From an uncultured Porphyromonas sp. (GTDB lineage: Bacteria; Bacteroidota; Bacteroidia; Bacteroidales; Porphyromonadaceae), in NCBI GenBank assembly GCA_900539155.1, contig UQBE01000041.1, forward strand, positions 1 through 17,785: a stretch of 17,785 nucleotides of DNA, in the 5' to 3' direction. The translations under genes and the position numbers were made by a program. This document shows positions 7,658 to 16,500 of the stretch, piece by piece. A model generated the notes under the pieces. The model did no database searches, was not told where the DNA came from, and saw nothing but the letters and a program-made list of their open reading frames with translations. Numbering within the stretch: position 1 is the first letter of the stretch; each line of letters starts with the position of its first letter.

Positions 7658-7692
7658 TCTAATCTCTAACTTCTAACCTCTAACCTCTAATC
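7658..7692. repeat. Five tandem heptamers, TCTAACC type
   Basis: Five consecutive 7-base units read TCTAATC, TCTAACT, TCTAACC, TCTAACC and TCTAATC (GGTTAGA on the other strand). The units differ only in their last two bases. They begin the repeat-rich part of the 592-base gap between the lipoprotein and S41 protease genes. Confidence 0.9.
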
Positions 7693-7747
7693 CTGCTTTA
7701 CATATCTTTACGGGAAAATTCGTCCGATTTCCTCCTTTCTCGAATAT

Positions 7748-7929
7748 CCACGTGGAAAATCTCAAATCTCCACGTGGATATTTTTTATTTTCCACGTGGG
7801 CGTCAAACAATTCCTCCGAAGTTTTATTTGATTCCTCCGAAGAATTTTTTCTTCTCCACGTGGAAAATAAAAATTCTCCACGTGGGCATTTCGAAATCTC
7901 CACGTGGAAATCCGTTTTCCCCTACATGG
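7748..7929. repeat. Array of palindromic CCACGTGG boxes at 22-bp spacing
   Basis: Six exact copies of the palindrome CCACGTGG start at 7748, 7770, 7792, 7856, 7878 and 7900. Spacing is exactly 22 bases within each group of three, with a 64-base step between the groups. A degraded seventh copy, CTACATGG, sits at 7922, again 22 bases on. Spacers are AT-rich and mostly end in TCT or TTT. I found no other CCACGTGG in the window by eye. Together with the 592-base gap around it (7570-8161), this region appears non-coding. Open frames run through it on both strands only because the palindrome encodes STW, HV or PRG and never a stop. It may be a regulator-binding array, a minisatellite or part of a small non-autonomous mobile element. 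Confidence 0.9.
7810..7842. repeat. Two direct copies of ATTCCTCCGAAG inside the palindrome array
   Basis: ATTCCTCCGAAG occurs at 7810-7821 and 7831-7842, 21 bases apart. Each contains the short inverted repeat TTC-N4-GAA. They fill the 64-base step between the two groups of CCACGTGG boxes at nearly the same spacing. Confidence 0.85.
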
Positions 7930-7991
7930 CTCCGTTTTGATATGCAGTTGGATGTAAATTATTGTATCTGGCGAGCGTTGAACTTCACCAG

Positions 7992-8006
7992 CCAGGGCTG
8001 ACGCAT
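7992..8006. repeat. 15-bp motif shared in inverted orientation with 42-56
   Basis: CCAGGGCTGACGCAT at 7992-8006 is the exact reverse complement of 42-56. Both copies are intergenic and lie just past the 3' end of an operon. It may be a dispersed intergenic motif or a coincidence. Confidence 0.5.
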
Positions 8007-8012
8007 CATGAG

Positions 8013-8026
8013 ACTGTTGCAACAGT
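8013..8026. repeat. Perfect 14-bp palindrome
   Basis: ACTGTTGCAACAGT is a perfect 14-base palindrome next to the T-run side of the terminator at 8032-8069. It could be a dimeric protein-binding site; nothing in the sequence decides this. Confidence 0.6.
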
Positions 8027-8031
8027 ATCAA

Positions 8032-8069
8032 AAAGAGAGGAGACGCCGATGACGACATCTCCTCTCTTT
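8032..8069 (-). terminator. Terminator of the clpC-htpG-S41 operon
   Basis: AAAGAGAGGAGA (8032-8043) and TCTCCTCTCTTT (8058-8069) form a perfect 12-bp stem with a 14-base loop. Read on the minus strand the stem ends in a TTTTT run (down to 8031), about 95 bases after the S41 stop codon. It is GC-moderate but long and well formed. Confidence 0.8.
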
Positions 8070-8078
8070 GGGAATTTA

Positions 8079-8102
8079 GTGGGGAGGTGCTATGCTCCTC
8101 AC
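8079..8102. repeat. Hairpin between the S41 stop and the terminator
   Basis: GTGGGGAG (8079-8086) and CTCCTCAC (8095-8102) can pair over 8 bases with one mismatch (A-C read from the minus strand, G-U from the plus strand) and an 8-base loop. In the minus-strand transcript it would lie in the 3' untranslated region just before the terminator. Confidence 0.4.
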
Positions 8103-8161
8103 GCTGTATGTTAGCCTTTAGGACATGCTTAATGAGCTTTTATTGTCCAGTTAGTTGGCAT

Positions 8162-11100
8162 TTATCGCTTGGGGAAGGTGGGCTGCGGATGAGCCTTGAC
8201 CTCCTCCAGGAGTACGCGTACGGCTGCTTCTAGCTGACTATCGTGTCCCTCGAGGACGCGGTTGTAGTCGAGCGGAACCACGACATCGGGCTCGAGCTGC
8301 TTATTCTCGAGGAAGTCTCCCTGCTGGGTGCGATAACCTACGGCAGGGATGCCGAAGAAGAGCAGCGGGTTCTGCATGGTGACCCAGTTGACCGAGGTCA
8401 TAGTGCCTGGTACTGGCATACCGACTACCTTGCCCATGCCGAGGGTTTGGTAGACCCATGGAGAGCCGTGTGCATTGGAGTAGTCAGCCTCGCAAACGAG
8501 CATGACTGAGGGCTTGGTCCAGCGCTTGCTAGGCATCGTGCAGTAGTCCTGTCCACGCACCTCTTGTTGCAGATAAGCCTTGCCGCTGAAGAAGGTCTCG
8601 AGGTCTTCGTGCAGACGACCGCCACCGTTGTAGCGGATGTCGATGACAATACCGTCGCATTGGTAGTACTTGCCCATCACTTCGCTGTAGACGGTGCGGA
8701 ACTCGTCGTCGCCCATGCTCGGGATATGTACATAGCCGAGACGACCATTCGAGAGACGCTGTACCTCAGCTTCACGAGCCTTGACCCAGCGCTTGTAGAG
8801 TAGTCCCGAGAGCTTGCCTGAAGAAATAGGACGAACAGCCTCGGTGATTTCCTTTTGCTCCTTATTACTATAGAAGGTGACAGCCGTGAGCGTGCCGGTA
8901 GTGCCTGCGAGGAGGTCACGCCAGTCGGTGTGGTGGTCGATGCGTGTGCCATTGATTGCGACGATGCGGTCGCCAGGCTGTAGCTTAGTCAGGTAGGTGT
9001 CGAAGGGTCCGCCCGTAACGATTTCATCAACAATGATGCCCTCGAGGGGTAGGGAGTACCAGTTGTAGAGTAGCCCTAGGCGTCCCGTAGCTGGCTCGCT
9101 GGTGCCACTTCTGTAGCCTGAGCCGGTGTGCGATACGTTGAGCTCGCCGAGAATCTCGCTGAGCATCTCGGAGAAGTCCTCGTTCGTCGCGATGTGGGGC
9201 AGAAACTGGCGGTAGTGGTCGGTCAGACCCTTCCAGTCTACTCCGTGCATATCTGCGCGGTAGAAACGTAGCCCCTCCTCGCGAACCATAAAGTCGTACA
9301 TCGCCTCACGCTCTGCGTAGCTGTCTAGCTCCACACGCGCACGGTAGTTGACTGACTCAAACTTCTTTGAGGCAGGTGTAAAGCACTGTACTCGGCCCGA
9401 GGATACGACGAAGATCTTATCTCCCTTGGGTGTGGGGCGCATATAGGCACTGCCCGAGAGGTCTAGCTGGCGTAGCATGGAGGTATTGCCCTTGCGCAGA
9501 TCTGTCTGCCAGAGGTTGTACCCGCCCTCAAAGGCTGAGAGGTAGTAGAGGTTCTTACCATCGGCATCGACATAAGCGTCTGCTAGGTCGCTCGAATTGG
9601 GCGTGAGCCGTACGATGCGGTCCTCGATGCCCTGGATCTCGACGACGATCGGCTTGGTCTCGTCCTTCTTCTTAGCACTCTCCTCGGCAGGAACGGGATC
9701 AGCGCCATACTGTAGCGTGTCTAGTCCAGCGCGGTCGTAGAGGTCGCGCTCTTCGGGTGTCATGCTAAACTTCTCGTACGCCTTGCGATTGAGGAATACG
9801 AGGAAAGCATCGCTCATAGAGCCCCACGAAGCGTGGTTGCGCATACCATATCGGTCTGAGGTGAAGAGGATAGCATTGCCCTCCATAACCCAGCCCGTGA
9901 GGTCGCTGAAGTAACCGGTGTTGGTCAGGTTGACCACCTCACCTCCGGTCGCTTTTACCAAACCTACGTCACCAAAGGGCGCATGGACATTGGGCGTATA
10001 TCCGAAGGCTATCCAGCGGCTGTCAGGACTCCACTCGAAGCTGATGTAGCCGTGCATCTCGGGCTGATCCTTGCCACTGGTGACCTGCGTGAGCTTCTTG
10101 CTCTCGACATTATAGGTATAGATGCACTTGCGGTCTCCGACGAAGGCGATCAGCTTGCCATCGGGTGAGTACTGGGGGAGGGCTTGCTCCATCTTGCACT
10201 CGGGCATGAGGGGCTCCTCCTTGATAATGGTAGCAGAGGCGAAGTCTAGCTCCTTGTCTGAGGCGATGGTCGCCTTGTAGAGGATATGCTTGCCGTCACG
10301 GCGTGAGTCGTAGACGAGCGTCTTGCTGTCGGGACTCCAGGTGACACTCTCCTCGGCACCAGCGCTCTGGGTGATGCGCTTCGTCGTGCCATGCTCGACA
10401 GAGGTGACGTAGACATCACCACGCATGATGAAGGCTAACTGCTTGCCGTCACTGCTGGGCGTGAAGGAGCTACCTCCACTGCTGGCTGTGCGGCGGTACA
10501 CTTTGTCCTTAGGACCCTCGGTGCGCAGGGTGATCTGTACCTTCTGCGGGGAGCGTCCCTCGGTCATGGTGTAGAGGTCGCCGTCGTAGGCGAAGCAGAG
10601 CCGTCCGGAGCGAGAGATGCTGAGGAAGCGCACGGGGTGATTGCGAAAGCTGGTCACCTGCTGAGCGGTCTGCTCGCCGATGCGCTGCTTCCAGACGTTG
10701 AGCGAATTGCTTTTGCCACGCTCGCTGATGAAGAAGACGGTCTGGTCATCAGGTCCGAAGACGGGTGAGAGGTCTTCGCCTGGCTCTAGTGTGCAGGCTG
10801 TGGTGGCTCCTGTCTTGGGGTCTACTATATAAATGTCTCGTGTGACGGAGCTGGTGTGGTGCTTGCGCCACTTATTCTCAAAGCCCTTGATGTCTTGCGC
10901 TACATAGCGGTCGCCACGATGGCTGAAGGTGACAGCCTCCAGAGGACGAGGGTTGTAGAGCATAGGCGTGCCGCCATCGACAGGGATTATGTAGAGCTGC
11001 GAGAGGATGCCCGAAGGATTGAGCGCACTGGTGGCAGGCTGCTGGAGAGATTCGGACATAATGATAAAACGACCGTCGGGTGTGTAGCACTCGACGGTAT

Positions 11101-11455
11101 GGCTATTGCCCGAGTGGTGCGTGATGCGCTTGACATCGCCACCGAGGGCTGACATAGTGTAGATGGAGCGGTGCCCATCACGATTGCTCATGAAGGCGAT
11201 ACGCTTGCCATCGGGACTCCAGGTGGGGTTCGACTCGTACCCATCGGAGCCAGTCAGGAGACGCGCCTCGCCACCGATAGCATCGACAATGTAGATGTCG
11301 CCTTGGTAGCAAAAAGCTATCTGATTACCATCAGGTGAGATCTGGGCATAGCGTAGCCAGCGGGGTGTCTCCTGCGCTACAGCCCCCACGAGCCAGGTGG
11401 CTGAGAGGGCTAGTAGGAGTAGGAGACGCTTGCAAAGGGAAGTGTTCCTCTTCAT
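8162..11455 (-). CDS. Exported tricorn-like S41 protease with beta-propeller and PDZ domain
   Basis: This 1097-residue protein has a signal peptide cleaved probably after AVA (residue 27). Two beta-propellers of PD40/TolB-like blades follow (about 30-320 and 325-690), with repeated SPDG(K/N).IAF motifs. A linker domain (about 700-790) carries S776-H777 in NVSHTGSGY. A PDZ domain spans about 795-870 (GGPFDTYLTKLQPGDRIVAING), and an S41 catalytic domain about 880-1070. Aligning with tricorn, Ser993 in DYSNAHG is the nucleophile, His777 the base, and Glu1050 in FLENKQLEPD the remaining catalytic acid. DIRYNGGG (939-946) forms the oxyanion region. Archaeal tricorn is cytosolic, whereas this one should act in the periplasm or at the surface, degrading peptides or misfolded proteins. 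It is the last gene of the operon, 25 bases after htpG. Confidence 0.93.
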   Translation of the reverse strand: MKRNTSLCKRLLLLLALSATWLVGAVAQETPRWLRYAQISPDGNQIAFCYQGDIYIVDAIGGEARLLTGSDGYESNPTWSPDGKRIAFMSNRDGHRSIYTMSALGGDVKRITHHSGNSHTVECYTPDGRFIIMSESLQQPATSALNPSGILSQLYIIPVDGGTPMLYNPRPLEAVTFSHRGDRYVAQDIKGFENKWRKHHTSSVTRDIYIVDPKTGATTACTLEPGEDLSPVFGPDDQTVFFISERGKSNSLNVWKQRIGEQTAQQVTSFRNHPVRFLSISRSGRLCFAYDGDLYTMTEGRSPQKVQITLRTEGPKDKVYRRTASSGGSSFTPSSDGKQLAFIMRGDVYVTSVEHGTTKRITQSAGAEESVTWSPDSKTLVYDSRRDGKHILYKATIASDKELDFASATIIKEEPLMPECKMEQALPQYSPDGKLIAFVGDRKCIYTYNVESKKLTQVTSGKDQPEMHGYISFEWSPDSRWIAFGYTPNVHAPFGDVGLVKATGGEVVNLTNTGYFSDLTGWVMEGNAILFTSDRYGMRNHASWGSMSDAFLVFLNRKAYEKFSMTPEERDLYDRAGLDTLQYGADPVPAEESAKKKDETKPIVVEIQGIEDRIVRLTPNSSDLADAYVDADGKNLYYLSAFEGGYNLWQTDLRKGNTSMLRQLDLSGSAYMRPTPKGDKIFVVSSGRVQCFTPASKKFESVNYRARVELDSYAEREAMYDFMVREEGLRFYRADMHGVDWKGLTDHYRQFLPHIATNEDFSEMLSEILGELNVSHTGSGYRSGTSEPATGRLGLLYNWYSLPLEGIIVDEIVTGGPFDTYLTKLQPGDRIVAINGTRIDHHTDWRDLLAGTTGTLTAVTFYSNKEQKEITEAVRPISSGKLSGLLYKRWVKAREAEVQRLSNGRLGYVHIPSMGDDEFRTVYSEVMGKYYQCDGIVIDIRYNGGGRLHEDLETFFSGKAYLQQEVRGQDYCTMPSKRWTKPSVMLVCEADYSNAHGSPWVYQTLGMGKVVGMPVPGTMTSVNWVTMQNPLLFFGIPAVGYRTQQGDFLENKQLEPDVVVPLDYNRVLEGHDSQLEAAVRVLLEEVKAHPQPTFPKR

Positions 11456-11480
11456 AAAAAACGGATATTCTTAGGGGTAT

Positions 11481-13550
11481 TTACTTAGACGATAGAAGTT
11501 CGGTGGTGCGCTTGATGAACTCTTGTAGGGCAACGCCTCGTAGTTCACCAGCTGAGAGTAGAGCCAGCTCGACGATGTGACGTATCATTGGCTGCTTCTC
11601 TGCATACTGGTCGAAGGAGCTTTGCATCTCGCCGTGCAGCTCTTCTTGCTGCTTGTGGAGAGCCTCCTTCTTCTCTTGTAGCTCTTTCTTTTGCTCCTCG
11701 GTAGGCTCGGTCTGCTCCTTAGCCTCCTTGTCTAGCTCGGTGACTTGCTCTTGGAGCGTAGCGAGCTGAGAGCGCAGAGACGCCAGCTGTGGCTCTAGCT
11801 CCTTGCCCTCACCCTCTAGCAAGCTCTTGATGAGCGGGTGGTCGGCATTGAGTACGAGCGAATAGCTGTCGGGGAGCGAGTTGTAGAAGGAAGCCCCAGG
11901 CTGATACTGCGACATCTCCTTCATACGGCGCATCCACTCCATACGCGTGACCACTGCCGGCTGAGCCTCCTGACCCATGTTGCGTAGGAAGACCTGATAG
12001 TTGACCTCGCCCGTTGGGAGCGCCTTGGCAAAGAGGCTACGCATGATCTCGGTCTCATGTGCGGAAGCGTCGGTCGTCGTGTCGTCACGCTGGATCAATT
12101 GGTCGACCGTGTCGCTGTCTACACGTACGAAGTGCGTGTTCTCCCACTTCTGCTCTAGATGGTTGAGTAGGGGCGTGTCGAGCATGCCGTGCATGTGGAG
12201 TACGTTGTACCCCTTAGCCTCGGCAGCCTGTATGTAGCTGTACTGCGCCTCAGGATCGGTAGCGTAGAGGTAGACGAGCTTGTCGTCCTTGTCGGTCTGA
12301 TTGCTCTTGACCAGCTCACGATACTCCTCGGGTGTGTAGAACTTTCCAGCCACATCCTCCAGTAGGAGTAGTGACTTGAGCGCACGCTCCTCCATCTTCT
12401 CATCGGTGAGAATACCATAATGTATGAAGACGGAGAGGTCGAGCCACTTAGCTTCGTAGGTGGGGCGATCATTCTTCATGATCTCCTCCAGCTTGTCGGC
12501 CACCTTCTTCGTAATGTAGCTACTGATCTTCTTGACATTGCTGTCGGACTGTAGGTAAGAGCGCGACACGTTGAGCGGGATGTCTGGTGAGTCGATCACA
12601 CCATGGAGCAAGGTCAAGTACATAGGCACGATGCTCTCCACCTCGTCAGTCACAAAGACCTGATTGCAGTAGAGCTTGATCTTGTTGCTCTGCAGATCCA
12701 CCTTGTTGCTCACCTTGGGGAAGTAGAGTACGCCGGTCAAGGTGAAGGGGTAGTCTACATTAAGGTGTATCCAAAAAAGCGGCTCGTCAGCTCCTGGGTA
12801 AAGCTTGCGGTAGAACTCACGATAGTCCTCGTCCGTAAGGTCTTGTGGCTTGCGGAGCCAAAGCGGGTTGGTGTCGTTGATCACATTGTCCTCATCGGTG
12901 TCCTGCATCTTGCCGTCCTTCCACTCCTGCTTCTTGCCAAAGATGATGGGGATCGGGAGGAAGCGACAATACTTCGTCAGTAGCTCCTCGATGCGTGCCT
13001 GCTCAAGGAACTCGCTGCTCTCTTCGTCTAGATGCATGATAATGTCGGTACCACGCTCGGTGCGGCTACCCGTACTCATCTCGTAGGCAGGCGAACCGTC
13101 ACAGCTCCAGTGGACGGGCTGTGCATCTGGCTGATAGGAGAGGGTGTCTATCTCGACACGCTCGGAGACCATAAAGGCTGAGTAAAAGCCTAGTCCGAAG
13201 TGCCCGATGATATTGCCGGAAGCGTCTTTGTACTTCTCTAGGAAGTCCTCCGCTCCAGAGAAAGCTATCTGATTGATGTAGCGCTCCACCTCGTCGGCAG
13301 TCATACCGATACCGTAGTCTCGTACGGTCAGTGTGCGCGCCTCCTTATCTAGTAGGACCTCTACACGGAGATCCTCAGTGCTGCCCACCTCCGTGCCACG
13401 AGCTATCAGCGCGCGTAGCTTGGTCGTCGCATCGACTGCGTTGGATACGATCTCACGGAGGAATATATCATGCTCACTATAGAGAAACTTCTTGATGACG
13501 GGGAATATGTTTTCACTCGTAACCCCGATTTGTCCTTTATTACTATTCAT
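11481..13550 (-). CDS. htpG: Molecular chaperone HtpG (Hsp90)
   Basis: This 689-residue cytoplasmic ATP-dependent chaperone has its N-terminal GHKL ATPase motifs intact: EIVSNAVDA with E33 and N37, DYGIGM (78-83), and GHFGLGFYSAFMV (116-128). The middle domain has PLNVSRSYLQ (325-334), whose Arg330 corresponds to the ATP-contacting arginine. The C-terminal dimerisation part ends with an ordinary helix bundle but includes a very charged, Glu/Lys/Gln-rich helix at about 585-655 that E. coli HtpG (about 624 residues) does not have. Lengths near 680 are normal in Bacteroidetes. It starts 30 bases after clpC and ends 25 bases before the S41 protease gene, with no promoter or terminator between them, so it is probably expressed as the middle gene of a stress operon. 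Confidence 0.97.
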   Translation of the reverse strand: MNSNKGQIGVTSENIFPVIKKFLYSEHDIFLREIVSNAVDATTKLRALIARGTEVGSTEDLRVEVLLDKEARTLTVRDYGIGMTADEVERYINQIAFSGAEDFLEKYKDASGNIIGHFGLGFYSAFMVSERVEIDTLSYQPDAQPVHWSCDGSPAYEMSTGSRTERGTDIIMHLDEESSEFLEQARIEELLTKYCRFLPIPIIFGKKQEWKDGKMQDTDEDNVINDTNPLWLRKPQDLTDEDYREFYRKLYPGADEPLFWIHLNVDYPFTLTGVLYFPKVSNKVDLQSNKIKLYCNQVFVTDEVESIVPMYLTLLHGVIDSPDIPLNVSRSYLQSDSNVKKISSYITKKVADKLEEIMKNDRPTYEAKWLDLSVFIHYGILTDEKMEERALKSLLLLEDVAGKFYTPEEYRELVKSNQTDKDDKLVYLYATDPEAQYSYIQAAEAKGYNVLHMHGMLDTPLLNHLEQKWENTHFVRVDSDTVDQLIQRDDTTTDASAHETEIMRSLFAKALPTGEVNYQVFLRNMGQEAQPAVVTRMEWMRRMKEMSQYQPGASFYNSLPDSYSLVLNADHPLIKSLLEGEGKELEPQLASLRSQLATLQEQVTELDKEAKEQTEPTEEQKKELQEKKEALHKQQEELHGEMQSSFDQYAEKQPMIRHIVELALLSAGELRGVALQEFIKRTTELLSSK

Positions 13551-13580
13551 AAGCTTGAGTTATTTGTCTGATTTGATTGG

Positions 13581-16500
13581 TTACCGCTCGTCGCCCTTCT
13601 GGCTGGAAGAGGTAAACGAGGGTAGGGCGAAGCCTAGGGTCGCCTCATCGCTCTTAGCTTGCGACTCCTTTTGTGGTGCACGCTTGTCCACCTCCATGAG
13701 GAGTTCGCCCTCAGAGACACGCAGACGCACCGTGTCGCCCACATTTGCTTCTCCATCAAGGATGAGATCCGTCAGCTTGTCCTCGATCCAGAGACGCAGA
13801 GCACGTCTCAGCGGTCTAGCACCGTACTCTAGGTCAAAGCCCACATCGGCGAGCTTGTCCTTTGCCGAGGGAGTGACCACAAGGTTGTATCCCTGCTCGG
13901 TGATACGTGCCATAATAGGACGTAGCTCCACGTCTACGATCTTGCGGATATCCTCCTTCTCCAGGCTGGCGAAGTAGATCGTCTCATCAAGGCGGTTGAG
14001 GAACTCAGGGCTAAAGTGCTTCTTGAGCTGCTTGCTCAGCAAAGCCTCCTGCTCCGTCTGGGTGAGCTGCACCTCCTGACGGAAGCCGACACCAGCGCCA
14101 AAGTCCTTGAGCTGGCGCGTACCGATGTTGCTCGTCAGGATGATGACCGTATTCTTAAAGCTCACGTGCGTACCATCGGCAGCGGTGATAAAGCCATCGT
14201 CGAGGATCTGCAGGAGTATATTGTAAACGTCTGGGTGCGCCTTCTCTAGCTCGTCAAAGAGTACGACCGAGTAAGGCTTGCGTCTCACCTGCTCCGTGAG
14301 CTGTCCGCCCTCGTCGTAGCCGACGTAGCCAGGAGCTGCGCCCACGAGACGAGACACGTTGAACGACTCCATATACTCACTCATATCAATACGTATGAGT
14401 GCGTCCTCATCGTCAAAGAGTAGCTCGGCAAGCTTCTTAGCTAGATAAGTCTTACCGACACCTGTCGGACCAAGGAAGAGGAAGCTCCCGATGGGGCGCT
14501 TGTCGCTACCCAAGCCAAGGCGGTTACGCTGTATCGCTTTGACCACCTTGTCGATTGCATCGTCCTGACCGATCACTATATCCTTGAGCGTTTGGCGCAT
14601 CTGGCGTAGCTTAGCGTGCTCCTCCTGACTGATGTTGGAGATAGGCACCCCGCTCATCATAGAGACCGTCTTGGCGACCGCCTCCTCATCGACAGGTAGA
14701 TAGATGGCAGCCTCTTTGGCGTGCGCTTTCTCGAGCTCTTCGTCCACCTCTTTCTGGACTAAGTCCTCCTGCACTTTGAGGGTCATAGCGGTGTCGTAGT
14801 TGCTCTCACGCACTGCTTTGTCACGAGAAGCGCGATAGGTACGCAGCTGCTGTCGGAGCGAAGCGACCTTGTCGCTCTCACCCACTTTGCCCTTGAGGTG
14901 CATACTCGCTCCCACCTCGTCTAGGACGTCAATAGCCTTGTCGGGGAAGTAGCGGTCGTAGATATATCTATTGGTCAGGCGCACCATAGCGACCAAAGCT
15001 TCGTCGCTGTAGCGTACATGGTGAAACTCTTCATATCGTCCTCGCAGTTGGCGCAAGATCTCTAGCGTCTCCTCGGGTGTGTTTGGCTCGATCATCACCT
15101 TCTGGAAGCGACGCGCTAGGGCTCCATTCTTCTCAATGGTCCTGCGATACTCATCCAGTGTGGTGGCTCCGATTACCTGTATCGTGCCACGCGCCAGAGC
15201 CGGCTTGAGCATATTGGAGGCATCCATGCTGCCCTCTGTCGAGCCTGCGCCCATCAGCGTGTGAATCTCGTCAAAGAGTAGGATCGTATTGCCCAGCATC
15301 TCAGCCTCCTTGAGTAGCGCCTTAAACCGCTCCTCAAAGTCTCCTCTGTAGCGTGTTCCTGCCAGCATTTGTGCCAAGTCTACGCTGTAAAGTACCTTGC
15401 CACGAAGCTTGTAGCTCACCTCGTTGCGAGCTAAGAGCTGTGCTAAGCCCTCGGCGACAGCTGTCTTACCGACACCCGCCTCGCCAATCAGCACGGGGTT
15501 GTTTTTCTGTCGGCGACAAAGGATATGCGTGATGCGCTCTAGCTCCTTAGCACGCCCGATCATCGGGTCTAGCTTGCCGTCCTTAGCGAGCTGGTTAAGG
15601 TTGGTCGCAAAGGCATCTAGCGCAGGTGTCTTAGAGCGCTTGCTAGACTTAGAGGCTTTCTCCTCCTTGTCGCCCTCATCATCAGCGTTTAGGTCGAAGG
15701 GATTACTTCCCGAGTTTTGCGTCACCTTGCGCTGCTCGTGACGTATGATAGCCTTGATATGCTCTTGTATCTCTTCGGGGAGCTCCTCTAGTGGCACAGC
15801 GCGCATAGAGTTTTTGTCCGTCTCTCCGTCGGGATTGTTCTGAGAGACGAAGACTTCTACCTGCTTAACAATAGTGTTAGGATCTATGTCGCTATCAGGC
15901 TTCTTCTTTTGGGGTTCGTCTGATGAGGACGCCTTGAGGAAAGACTGCTCGATAAGCTTCTTCCATGTGGTTATGTCAAGCTCTGAGCGCAGAAACTCTG
16001 ACAAGGGATAAGTTATATCCGATAGAGCCATCGAGAGAATTGTCTGTATCACCTCCTCTTCCTTTTGGGGACTATCGACAGCCTCAACTTCTATGATCTG
16101 ACCCTTGGTACGATTCTCTAGACTATTCTTCAGATAGCTAGCTAGAACCTGCTTCTTGGTAGGTCGAGCTGTCATATATGGCCAAGGATAGATATCCGGT
16201 CGCTTCTCGTGTAGCATGTAAGCAATAATACGAGGTGCATCAATCACGTGGAAGTTATCCTGATTGGGGAAGAAGACCTCCCACGCCCCCACCAGGATGG
16301 ACTTCAACTGGTCGTGGTAGTAGCGTACCAGCTCGTCACTTGGAGTCGTGTAGTGATCCTGTGTGATGATATCTTGGATATGATTGTTATATGCCTTTGC
16401 GGTAGAGCAGTCAAAGAGTGTATCTTGGATCTGACTGAGAGGAATGTCTAGTGTACGTAAGATGAGGACACTAGGAAAGCTGTCATCACAGCGAGCTAAG

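Noticed and set aside
7748..7929. CRISPR array
   Set aside because: The repeats are 8-base palindromes with 14-base AT-rich spacers. CRISPR repeats are longer, spacers are about 30 bases, and no cas gene is present.
7673..8058. Four overlapping open frames on both strands through the repeat array, with alternating STW, HV and PRG
   Set aside because: The palindrome CCACGTGG has no stop in any frame on either strand, and a 22-base period shifts the frame by one each time. The frames are explained by the repeat and have no domain or signal.
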